Assembly: GCA_014529385.2 (NCBI GenBank)
Contig: CM043969.1
Span: forward strand, 31,099,446-31,159,445
Source of the DNA: Adiantum capillus-veneris
Taxonomy: Eukaryota; Streptophyta; Polypodiopsida; Polypodiales; Pteridaceae
DNA: 60,000 nucleotides
Reading direction: 5' to 3'
Shown: in pieces, positions 1 through 11,330 of the stretch
How positions within the stretch are numbered: the stretch's first letter is position 1
Layout: each line of letters starts with the position of its first letter
The notes under the pieces: model-generated
The model's database searches: none
Told to the model about the DNA's origin: nothing
The model's input: the letters and a program-made list of their open reading frames with translations, nothing else
Translations under genes and position numbers: made by a program

Positions 1-335
1 AAAACGGGACCTATAAACTTAAAAGTGGTTCAAATGAAACACAGGGTGGACCAAAATGACCCTCCAACTATCAACAAACCACTCATGTGATCAAATCTAA
101 TTTTGGCATGTGCACTACGATCGCGATCGGTGTACCTCAGGCCCAGAATTGGCTCAGATTTTAATCAGTCCTAGCTCTAGTCTTCCTAGTCCCACCGGTG
201 AAATATGGACAAGAATGGATGAAATTTGTTCAAGTTATGATCAGTTTTAACTTTTGAACTACTTTTTACTAAAAGTCTAAATGCGATTGATTGCGAAAGG
301 AAAATCCAGACAGCTTGTGATTCTACTGACACAGA
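1..335 (+). other. untranslated leader of element D
   Basis: No credible coding. The stretch carries the perfect 12-bp palindrome CGATCGCGATCG at about 118-129. The same core recurs in the D LTR near 8269 and, as AT-richer versions, in the leader array of related element C (43664 onward). It precedes the first in-frame ATG of the D protein at 336. Confidence 0.5.
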
Positions 336-2830
336 ATGCCTCGCCAAAAGAAAGAAAGGCAGTGGACAACAACACCATATGAAGTGGAGGAGCTTGCTAC
401 AAATGAAAAGGCTCACATCTCAGATAAAATACTAGCTGAGATCCCTGCCCACATATTCATCTCGAAGTTTAAGGATGCTGATGGTGACATGGTAAAGACA
501 ACTATCATGCCACGAGAGATATGGAACCTCCACCAAAGGCTGGAGGTAATAGAGGCAGTGCGAGCTGTGCATTTGGAGCAATTTTTCAGATTACAGCCAT
601 GGGGAACAGATTACATGAGGTCCCACAAGCTCATAAGCTTGATACAATATGATGGGCAGGCAATGCTCACGGACAAGGATGGATCGAAGGTGAAAGTAAA
701 GATCCAAAAAAAATCATCAACGAGGCTTTGCATTTCCTTCCAGGGCAACACGACTTGCTGGCAAAGACAAAGTCACTGGATAATGAGAAGGCATTCGTCC
801 AAGCAAAAGGAAACAAATACCAATACAGTGACATGATATATGGAGAGCTGGAATTGCCGATGGGATTGATCTCTCAGCATTTCAGAGTACAAAAGCCTCC
901 TCGCTACACCGAGCGAATCTTGCACATTGCCATGGTCATAGCTCTAGCGACAATCGAAAATAGAACCGTTCACTGTGACTACGGTTCTTACATTTTGGAA
1001 AACTCGGTCGAAGAAAATTTGAAAAGCTCGGCAAAAAACAAAAACTACATGAACGCATGGCCGATGCTAACAAGAATAGCATACCAAGATTTGGGAATGA
1101 TTGAAGGTCTGCCAGCTGCTAGTTCTCAAACGGCCCTGATTCAGAAAGCAAAGCTGGTTGCTCATTCGGTAAGGACGACCCATGGCGTGACATCATCGCG
1201 CTCAGCAAAGGCCTCCAACAAAATATCGAGCAATGAAGAAAAGACGGAGACTGATGAAGAAGGAAAATCTCAAGGGTCGAAAGACAAAGGGCCATCGGAG
1301 TTTGAAGAAAGCGAGGAGGAAGACTCCACAAAGCCGCTCGAGAGAAAAAGAAGGGAGAGAAGTGCAGTACCGCAGTCGGACCTTCAAAAAGCATATGCAG
1401 AAGCCCAACAAAGAATCGAGGAAAGAAGAATCAAGTTACGGGCTGACAGACAGGCAAGAGCTGCTGCAACACAACAAACACAAAAAAGAAGATTTGAGAA
1501 GGAAAGGCAAGAAAGAATAGAGAATGCAGCTCGCATACGGGCTGAAAAGCAAAGGTTAGAAGCAAAGAAAAATGCTGCAGAAGTGGACATTTCTTTGCAG
1601 TCCACTGAAGGAACGAAGGAGAAAGATACATCTGATGAAATAAACCAAGCAGAGCAGCTAAAGAAGATTCAAAGAGAGAGGAATGTGGAAGCGTGACGGG
1701 CGGCGGATCCGACACGCCAAAGAATCATCAAGATTTTAAGGAAAAGAAAAGCAGAAGCATCTGCTTCGCAACAAGAGGAAGATTCTTCCAAAAAGAGGCA
1801 TGTACGAGAAGAAGCAAGCTCACCTCCTCCCTCGTCCAAATCACCACCTCCTTCCTCGCCGAAATCTCCTCCTCCTCCCCCTTCTCCATCAAACAAAAAA
1901 CCGCCTCCTCCTCCTCCTTCAACCTCGCAAAAGGAGTTTATACCTCCTACAGAAGCAATCGGATATCACGAAGCCTGCCAGGCCATTGCTGGTGTTGATT
2001 ACACGCAAACTTTAAAGGACTTAGAAAGACAGTTCCAGTGCCAGCACGTGGTGCTGAGTGAAAAGGAAAGGCAGGTACAGGAGGCCCAACAAAAGCAAGC
2101 ATCTGGGAAAGAGGAGTTAGAGAGCCTGAGGGCGCAACTAGAACTCACAACGGAGGAAAGAGACCTTGAGCGACAGCAGGCTCAGTCTCTGATCAGAGAT
2201 TTGGTGGACTTCAGGACAGATTTGACCGCCAAAGAAAAAGAATGCCAAGAATTGACGGCAAGAGTACAGAAAGCAACAGAGAAGTTTGCTTACGAGAGCG
2301 CAAGATTTCATAGAATTAAAAGTTCATACAACACTGTCAAGAGCACTCTGACAACCTTGATGGCAAACCAGGAGACTTCTGGAGCATTGGTCTCCACATT
2401 TGACAATGCCACAACAGTGAACACTATAGTGGCACTGAAATCGGAGCTAGAGCAAGAAAAGATTCAAAGACAGCTACTTGTATCAGGAATGGTGGCCCAG
2501 ACGGCGGAAAATGAGCAAAAGATAAAAGAACTGGAGCAGCAACTAGCTCAAGCAAGCGCTGAATTAGAGACTCAGAAGCAGATCGGTGACACGCTGCTAA
2601 AGGAAAAAGAAGATTTGATTTTTCAACAACAAATCAGAGAAGACAAAGCCCAAAGTCAACCGCAACTGCTACCTGAACAACAAGTGCCTGATTTGCTTGA
2701 AACATCACACCAAGGGGAACAAGAGCATGAATTTGCTGAGCCAGATCTGGATATTAGAGATGAGCTCACTGAGAGCATTAAGGACATGCCAGAGGGACTA
2801 GCAAAGGAGTACATGCTCTATGAAAAGAAG
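336..2830 (+). pseudogene. gag-like coiled-coil protein of element D, N-terminal portion, broken
   Basis: The frame opens at ATG 336. An eight-A run (706-713) shifts it by one base; coding sense resumes in the other frame and runs to an in-frame TGA at 1694-1696, then continues in the same frame to 2830, where element A is inserted. Visible parts are a globular N-terminal region of about 290 residues, a highly charged Lys/Glu/Arg helical region (about 1200-1690), a proline-rich linker (about 1830-1930, runs of PPP and SPPP), and a long Gln/Glu/Lys coiled coil (about 2000-2700). I recognise no named domain. The position between leader and PPT/LTR suggests a structural, capsid-like role. The A-run could be a sequencing or replication indel or a -1 slippage site; the TGA is probably a decayed CGA. 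Confidence 0.55.
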
Positions 2831-2922
2831 ATACTGTGTGAGCTATTTTCCCCATTGGTGTTGGTCCAAGCTCATTTGTATCTAATTATCAGAAGTTCCC
2901 CTCTTTTGATCTGAGTTTTTTT

Positions 2923-2959
<37 letters not shown>

Positions 2960-3136
2960 TCTGTGTGGAGTGGACAAGTGGATAGTCTCCCTCCTCTCAC
3001 TCCATAGGTGTGTTCCCTGTCTCGGCCAGGTGTGTTGTGTAAGCCGAGTGGTGCCCCATAGTGTGTGTGTGTATCTTTCCAAGAGTGTGTGTCGGGTCGT
3101 TATAGAGGCGTTCTGTGTGTTTCCATCCCGCCCACA
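2831..3136 (+). repeat. 5' LTR of element A, truncated to the last 306 bp
   Basis: Matches 6556-6859 closely, including the TG microsatellite (about 2924-2958) and the terminal CCCGCCCACA. Everything upstream of the ATACTGTG point is missing here though present in the 3' LTR. The cut falls directly against D coding sequence, so a deletion at the insertion boundary is likely. Confidence 0.8.
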
Positions 3137-4109
3137 TTCTTTTGGCGCCCCCACGGAGAATCTTCTTTGAGATTAGGGATTACAGGTTGCAGATTATAGG
3201 TTATAGGTTATAGGGACAGGTACAGGTATAGGTGATTCACATAGGTACAGGTAGCTGGAGTACAGTGATATACTAGAAGTGGTGTCACTTGCAGTTGTTG
3301 TGGGTATGCATCACTTGGCGCCTGTTTGAGTGCATTGTCTGTTGGATTGTACGTTACTTGTGGAAACTGCCATTGTACGCATTTGTGGAGCCATAATTGG
3401 GTTTTATTTGGAAGTCCCAGCCATTTCTGAGACTTGGTCTGGAAGATAGTCATTTCTAAGACTCGACTATACGCGATTTGTATTAGCCTTCGTGTGAGGG
3501 TCGATAGCGTGAGGTTTTATTGAGCTGGGGGATTCTCAAATGTGGAGATCCTTTCAGTGATACAGGTAGTTGGAGCACCCTTTTTGTGACCTCGCCATAG
3601 GCTATGTATTAGTGATTCTTATTTGATGCTCGGGTTCTATTGTTGGCAGTTTATGCATACATGCACAGTCTATATTTTGGGTTCCTACTGCTCTACTTCT
3701 GAGGAAACTCTGCCAAAAATTTTCCAAGTTATGATGGCTGGTTTTTTGGTCTTGTGAGCCATTTATGTTGTGATGCTGCTGAAACTTTGGCAAAATCAGA
3801 GGATAAGTCAGGTGTGCCTTCTTGGGAGCTGCATGGTTGACTTTAATGGATGATCAAAATGGACCTCAGTTCACTCCGTTTCATTTAAAACAAAGAATCC
3901 AGATAAATGTTCATGTGTCCAGGAATATTTTTTTCCAGCAGCGCATAGTCTTTATGTTCGGGCCAAGAAGATTAAGAGAGATCCTGGAATATCCTTTGCC
4001 TGTTGTAATTCCGATGATCAACTATGAAAACTCATTTGATGTGCATGTGTTTGTCCTTATCTAAAGACAAGCTCCATTGAAGTTTCTGGGGATTGAGTAG
4101 TGAAAAGTT
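3137..4109 (+). other. primer-binding site and leader of element A
   Basis: Seven bases after the LTR comes TGGCGCCCCCACGGAG (3143-3158), in the place and with the TGGYGCC start usual for Ty3 primer sites. The following 0.95 kb is collinear with the B leader on the minus strand at 59281-60000. Near 3980 it has the same segment that in B supplies the pol start codon, but with ATA instead of ATG at 3989-3991. No long frame is credible here. Confidence 0.65.
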
Positions 4110-5378
4110 TTGGGTTCTTCCACGTGTGTTCAAAGGGGTTCTCAAAGCATTGAAACTTGGGTAGCCATGGCTTTCTCTTATCTGGAATTTCATGGAAGAA
4201 GTGGTGAAGATGCGGAAGACTTTCTGGAGCAAGTCGAGGTGGCATGCATAAGCAACAAAATGTGTGATGAGGAGAATATTTTGAGGCTATTTGGATTGCT
4301 TTTGAAAGATGAGGCCCGTGTTTGGTTCATGGATTTGGAAGCTAAAGAAGCAGTGGCTTCTTCTTATGGTTTAAGTCTTGACAAGTTTATAGAAGCTTTT
4401 TTAGAGCGTTTCCAGGTTTTTGAAGATGCAAATGCAGTATGAAATGAGCTCAATGCTCTTAAGCAAGGTTCTTGTCAAGGTGTTGATGCCTATGTACAAG
4501 GTTTTACAGATTTATGGACTCGTTGGTGTGTTGCTCTTAAGGATGAGACCCCCCCTTATTCATTGAAGAAAAGTTTTTTTGTTGATGGTTTGTCACCTTG
4601 GTTGCGGTTCGAGGTTGAGTTGAAGAGGCCCGAGTCTTTTGAAGATGCGGTATGCATTGCAAAGCACAAGGAATGGAAGTTTAAGCGTCTTGAGGAACAT
4701 GGTATCAGTACAGGTATGCATGTGCAAGATGGATTTGACATGGAAGATGAAGTTAAGCCTAAGCAGGTGAAAAGTAGCCTATCCTATGATGTTTCTCGTT
4801 TCTTCCCAAGGTCTATTGTGAAGCGTAAAGAGGTCTTGCAGGTTGACAGGTTTATGGAAGAGCCTAAAGAGGTGATTAATGCTTTGGATATAGGATAGAA
4901 AAGTCTTGAAGAGGATGCATTGGCTACTTGTGTACCTTGTGATTCTGGGTGTGAGTGTGAGGTTGAGGTTATTGATGGTGAGCACATATCTTTGGATACT
5001 AGTTCCTTGGAAATTAGGGAAGAGGGCAAGGTTGAGAGCCATTTTGTGGATTTGTTGGATGTGGAGCCTGTTTTGAAGCCATATTTTGATGTATGTGCAG
5101 TGATTGAACCGATTTGTGAGCATGATTGTGGTTTAGAGCAGGGATCTGTATTCTTGGAGACTGATGAACCCATGCTAGAAGCTATGGATAGTGATGCTAG
5201 CCATGATTATGATGTGGATAAAGTTATGTGTGATGATGAGTATGCTTATGATGATGAGAAGGGGTTTGGAATATATGAGTCCAATCTCAACTATGTAGAT
5301 GCCTATGCTAGGGATACGTGTGCTGTGGGGATACTTTTGTGCTTTGGATATCAACCACTTTACCTTCATAGATTTTAG
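4110..5378 (+). pseudogene. Ty3 gag protein of element A, two in-frame stops
   Basis: One reading frame is open through 4110-5378 except for TGA at 4440-4442 and TAG at about 4896-4898. The likely initiator is ATG 4167. The first part shows the retrotransposon gag pattern (a FHG start, then EDFLEQ, an EARVWF block and a short Leu-rich region to about 4700), as in PF03732-type capsid proteins, which form the virus-like particle. From about 4920 it becomes very acidic (many Asp/Glu, DD and DE pairs). There is no CCHC zinc knuckle. A second short open frame follows at 5411-5653 in another frame and may be a frameshifted continuation. No pol follows, which is the odd point. Confidence 0.7.
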
Positions 5379-5703
5379 CTACTTGGGTGCATGATTTGTA
5401 GGTTGTTTCTATGGCTGGTGAAGCCAAGGTGCTAGGTGATGAGTCACTTGAGTTGTCTCTATCGGTTGGGTTGAATGTGGGATGCAATATTTATGCTTTT
5501 CGAACTCCAGACAGGGCGGATGTGTTAGTTGGATATGCCTATGGTGAATTTTGGTTGATTGTTGACAAATGTAGGTGTGGTGTTATGATGCTTTTTTTGA
5601 ATCAGGCGATATGCCTTTGGCCTTTTGATCCAGGTGGAATGAGCATCTACTAGTACTGCTGCTGAGCATGAATGCTCTAGCAGGCGAGGGGGTGGGCAAA
5701 TTA
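5379..5703 (+). other. 3' untranslated region and polypurine tract of element A
   Basis: Contains the open stretch 5411-5653 (no recognised domain) and, directly before the LTR, the purine tract GCGAGGGGGTGGGCAAA (5684-5700). Element B has the equivalent tract in inverted form at 46527-46550, which helps fix the LTR start. Confidence 0.6.
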
Positions 5704-6647
5704 TGTCAGGAGTTTTTTGGAGCAAGGGATTGCGCATATGTTCATACCCATGCACGGGGCATCGAATAAAGGATTGCCCATTTTCCAGAGCCAGGTGGTT
5801 ATGTGGGGCCCACATGTGTACAGGTAGGACAACATGTACATAGTGCATCGATTTTCACTATTACTAGTACCAGTGTGTTTTTTCTATAATAATGAGGAGT
5901 TGGTAGCGCGTAAAAATTCTCGAGGAAGCTATCCGCGGGCCGACGACATGAGGTAAGCAGGTGCGTAAGATGGCATCTAGTGGTGTCAGGAGGCCGAATG
6001 GGGTCAATACTTGCACGTGGAGAAGTACGGGCACAACGTGGATGTTTTCTTGTGATAATTATGCAGAAAGGTCATCATGAGGACCACTTTTTGGGGACAC
6101 TTCACGTGGTGGCGGGATGCATTATTGAAAAGAAATGAGTGCCAGGTGTGCGGATGATGCAAAAAAGTGACAACTATGCACTGCGAGGTCAGTTTTTGGC
6201 CTGTTCGGGGTCCGTTTGAGGTCATCTAAAAGGCCAAGGGTGCCCAAATAATAAAGCTAAGTGTGGGAACTGAAAAAACAGAGAGAAGACCAGAAAAAAC
6301 TTGGAGAGAAGAGGAGGAACACCTGCAACTATGTTTTTGCTCATTTTGGAGCCTGTTTTGGCCCTAAACTGCTCATCCGAGGTCGGATTTGAGCACTTTG
6401 ACATTGCAGATTGGGGTTTTGGGCCGTTCCGGACGTGATGGCGCTATCCATTTTTCTAAATTACTCACTCTTTTTCTGCTGTTTTGGTTGTGTAAGTTTC
6501 TCCTATGAGCGAAGCTTCTGCTCCAATTTGTGATTGTATCTGGTACATTTTACCCATACTGTGTGAGCTATTTGCCCCATTGGTGTTGGTCCAACCTCAT
6601 TTGTATCTAATTATCAGAAGTTCCCCTCTTTTGATCTGAGTTTTTTT

Positions 6648-6684
<37 letters not shown>

Positions 6685-6859
6685 TGTGTGGAGTGGACAA
6701 GTGGATAGTCTCCCTCCTCTCACTCCTTAGGTGTGTTCCCTGTCTCGGCCAGGTGTGTTGTGTAAGCCGAGTGGTGCCCCATAGTGTGTGTGTGTATCTT
6801 TCCAAGAGTGTGTGTCGGGTCGTTATAGAGGCGTTCTGTGTGTTTCCATCCCGCCCACA
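5704..6859 (+). repeat. 3' LTR of element A, complete
   Basis: Begins TGTCAGGAGTT after the polypurine tract and ends CCCGCCCACA, 1156 bp. It is homologous along its length to the inverted LTR at 45393-46526. It contains a TG microsatellite at about 6650-6683. Coding sequence of D resumes at the next base. Confidence 0.8.
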
Positions 6860-7664
6860 ACGCCATGAAGCAATTCTGTGGAAGGAAAAGATGCGGCCAG
6901 CCCTGCCACGAAACAAAGATGGGGGTTACGAAGGCATTGCACTGACAGCACAAGAAGCCCAGATGCTTGTCTACTACCACCCAAAGTGGAGGCAGAAGTG
7001 GTTGGACAAACGGCCACATGATCTAACTAACTACCACAATGCTCCTCACCATATACAAAGAGATCCTACTTTTTTCCTAGTCCCTAGAAGATGCACGTGG
7101 AAGGATTTCGCCACATGGAAAGGCTCAAGGCCACAAAAACTAAACTACCCAGTCTTGAGAGTGCAACAGCCCCCTACCATAGCCTACATGGTCAACACAC
7201 TGAATTTGACAATCACCTTGTTGCGGGATGTCCCCGACATGGCTTGTCAAATGCTAGTAAAGATAGCCTGGATGATCATCACCTGCATCCAGGTGTTTAA
7301 AGACACTGAAGGCGACAATCATCCATGTAATTTGTTCTTGGAAGGGCACAAAGGGATCTGCTGGAATCTCCAGGATTCACCGCCACGACACATTTTGATG
7401 GCAATGTACTCTAGGCTAATGTACCTGCCCTCACACTACTTGCAGACATTCAAAGAGGCCTTCGTCACAGGATTCTTCAAAATTGACTCAAGGATTTTCC
7501 ATCCTATGGCGAAGGATCTCAAGGCACGGTACATAGTATACCAACACACGTTAAGTGAAAATCGATTCAGACAGCATCAAGAAGCCCTAGAAGCTGTCCT
7601 TCAAACAAGAAGATTTTCAGCAACACTTGCTTCATTGGAGCCACATCAACAACCAAAGCACTGA
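6860..7664 (+). pseudogene. gag-like protein of element D, C-terminal portion
   Basis: About 267 codons are open from the edge of element A to a stop at 7662-7664. An apparent upstream extension of the frame to 6654 is translated LTR microsatellite and should be ignored. The peptide starts with RHEAILWKEK, is rich in Trp, Pro and His, and looks globular with several hydrophobic helices; I recognise no family. It plausibly completes the D protein begun at 336, giving about 1100 residues. Sequence of D may have been lost at the 5' side of the insertion, so the exact join is unknown. Confidence 0.5.
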
Positions 7665-7683
7665 ACATGCACGAGGGCGTGTA

Positions 7684-7702
7684 AGGATAAGGAAGGGGGG
7701 AG
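7684..7702 (+). other. polypurine tract of element D
   Basis: AGGATAAGGAAGGGGGGAG lies 20 bp after the stop codon and immediately before TGTTTGGC, the position and composition expected of a plus-strand priming site. Confidence 0.65.
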
Positions 7703-8610
7703 TGTTTGGCGGACGAAGCGACAAGCGGACGTTTCCAGAGAAGGATCATATTTTTATGAGAAACCTTTGTAAAATTCTTTTGTAAGGAAGCATCTCTAAG
7801 CCGAGAACTTGTCAAAGGATTTATGATTATTCTTCTGGGAGCAATTGTATATTAAAGAGTCAGTTAGAAGTTTAGGAGCTTTTGGTTGGACAAACCATTT
7901 GTAAAGACCTAAACTATAAATTTCATTTTTTTAAAGTTTGAACATAATCTTTTTGATGGAAAACTGAGAAGACAGCATACGTTTGAGAGCTCCTTCTTGA
8001 TCCAACTTGTAATCTTCGCCATTGTGTCTACGGTAATCCAAATTCAGATTTGTTCATTGCATTATGTTCCTCTTACCTTGCTCTCCCATTCAAGTGTAAT
8101 CATTCAAAATTCGGTGTAGGTTTTCAACTACGAGTTTGAGACCTTAAATCGCTGTTTTGAGTGTCTATATGCGTGTTTTATGTTGTTTTGACCCTAGGAG
8201 GGGCATTAGGGACCCTAAAACAACCCATTAGGATCACCTGTTCGCTGTTTTTGCTGACTTTGGGACGAACGATCGCGATCTTTGTACCTTTCCAGAATGC
8301 TGTGATAGTGATAGGATACAATCCTGATAGTCCCCTGTAGCTTCCCTTCATGTTTCGTGCGATTCCGAATAAGTTTGCATGGTAAACAGGTGTGACGACT
8401 GTAAAGCTGTGTAGAAGGACATAGTCAGATTACTTGGCGGTAATGCGTTTGATTTGCTTGTAGAGTGAGTAGATGCCTCTCATCGAGTTCACTTCATTAG
8501 GAGTGACACCCTAGTGAGTTTCCATGCCTCATCCTGGTCGCTTCCCTTGTATTGATAAATATGTTGATGCTTGAGAGCTATGCTATGGACGTCCGTCGCG
8601 GCGACCCACA
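7703..8610 (+). repeat. 3' LTR of element D
   Basis: 908 bp from TGTTTGGCGG to CGACCCACA. A TATA-like ACTATAAATT lies about 210 bp in, matching the offset of TATAAAA in the related LTR at 42076-42985. A GATCGCGATC palindrome is present near 8269. The following 5 bp (AACAT) would be the target duplication, but its partner is outside the window. Confidence 0.6.
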
Positions 8611-9114
8611 AACATCTAGTGCCTGGGGTGCATCAAAAGTATGCAATGTGTGAGAGGAAGTGAAGTTTATGTACATAGCCTATACATAGGGTTGAACTTT
8701 TTGCAAGTGCTTTAATTTGTTAGTTTGGTGTGCTAGCTTCTAAACTCGGGGGGTTCACTATGTGCTAGCTTTTAATTTGTTAGTTTGGTGTGCTAACTTC
8801 TAAACTCGGTGGGTTCACTATGTGTAAAACAACCATATCACGTGCGTTCAAGACATGTTTGTAAAACCCCTTATCTATGAATTTTGTTAGGATTATAATG
8901 TACCCTTTTCTCTTAAAATTTGTAAGTTCTTTTTAAATTTGAAAAAATAATGCCCTTTTGTATATATATTTCTATAAGTTTCAAGAGCTTTAAATACCCT
9001 TCTGTTGAACTCACGTGATAGGTTACATTATTATTAGGTGACCTCCCAGCGCTTCTAAAGTTCTTTAATTATGCTTTTGCTCAAACATAAATGTTCAACA
9101 AGGGGGCTGGGCAA
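8611..9114 (+). other. 3' untranslated tail and polypurine tract of an E-type Ty3 element
   Basis: From about 8638 the sequence matches 18013-18175 (shared AAGTATGCAATGTG, ACATAGCCT and AAATGTTC stretches) and ends in AAGGGGGCTGGGCAA before TGATGGTA. Element D therefore appears to sit in the 3' part of an older E-type element whose coding region is lost on the left. Confidence 0.55.
8711..8824 (+). repeat. 60-bp direct duplication
   Basis: 8711-8764 and 8771-8824 are the same sequence with very few changes (unit from TTTAATTTGTTAG to TTCACTATGTG), offset exactly 60 bp. The homologous region near 18080 has a single copy. Confidence 0.85.
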
Positions 9115-9703
9115 TGATGGTATAAACAAAGTTGGTCGAGGCAAGGAGTGGTGCTAAGCAGTGTCAGAGGTGTGCACAGGTGTAGGGAAAAAGGTTTAAG
9201 TAGGTATCAAGTTCATGGGCAGCCAAAAAGTGGAGGAAGTGTATGCCAGATGGGACTTTTTAGGCAAGAAGTGCTAAGTTAATGCTCTAGAATGTAGTGT
9301 TTGATGTGCTCTAGAAGTCCGTCCAGAGAGCTTGTCAAAAGGAGCCTCGGTGTGGAAGATATTGCAGTTTGAAGTTAGAAGGTTTAGCACATCCCTGATG
9401 GATAGGACAATTGGGGACAAATGGAGTAGGCAGATGTCAGAAGATAGATGTGTATTGCTCGAGTTATGGAGCATGGGTGTTTTTTTGGATTGTTAATCAA
9501 AGCTCTGAATACAAAGTTATGGCTAGTTGAAGTTTTGCCGGGGGCTAGTTATGGGCCGGGTTGATCGCATGGAAATTCGTTCCATCTAGCATCTTTTGGG
9601 CCTCAACAGGGTTCTAGAGTGTAGTATGAATCAAGCAGAGCAAACGGGGATTGAGATCACCTCAGATATTGCAATTTGAAGCTGGCATTCTCTCTTGACG
9701 TCG
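9115..9703 (+). repeat. LTR block E, copy 1
   Basis: Begins TGATGGTATAAAC right after a polypurine tract and matches 18176-18800 (plus) and 35462-36104 (minus). All three copies lose homology at the same CTTGACGT.CGA point. Here it is followed directly by block F. E may be the first part of a roughly 2.2-kb LTR or an LTR truncated by F. Confidence 0.55.

Positions 9704-11330
<1,627 letters not shown>

Larger units (their letters stand above)
2831..6859 (+). mobile_element. Element A: gag-only Ty3 (Tat-like) derivative inserted in D
   Basis: Structure is a 5' LTR fragment (2831-3136), PBS, long leader, gag, acidic region, PPT and complete 3' LTR (5704-6859). Coding sense of the D protein stops at 2830 and resumes at 6860, so A lies inside D. 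LTR and leader match element B (45393-60000, opposite strand) almost throughout, but A has no protease, RT, RNase H or integrase. The 5' LTR has lost about 850 bp, so no target duplication can be checked; the element cannot be mobile as it stands. Confidence 0.75.
1..8610 (+). mobile_element. LTR element D, pol-less, 5' end outside window, split by element A
   Basis: The unit consists of a leader (1-335), one long broken reading frame (336-2830 and 6860-7664), a purine tract, and a terminal sequence starting TGTTTGGC and ending CCCACA (7703-8610). A related LTR at 42076-42985 has nearly the same length and a TATA box at a similar offset, which supports reading this block as an LTR. No protease, reverse transcriptase or integrase motif is present in about 3.3 kb of internal sequence once inserted element A is removed. 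I infer a non-autonomous gag-only or LARD-like retroelement. The 5' LTR would lie left of the window. Confidence 0.6.

Noticed and set aside
1119-1922. Multiple minus-strand frames opposite the D protein
   Set aside because: Shadows of a Lys/Glu- and Pro-rich coding region on the plus strand.
6654-6859. N-terminal extension of the D C-terminal frame
   Set aside because: It is LTR sequence with a TG microsatellite. The same peptide is read from 2925 and, inverted, from 45580, so it marks the LTR and not a gene.
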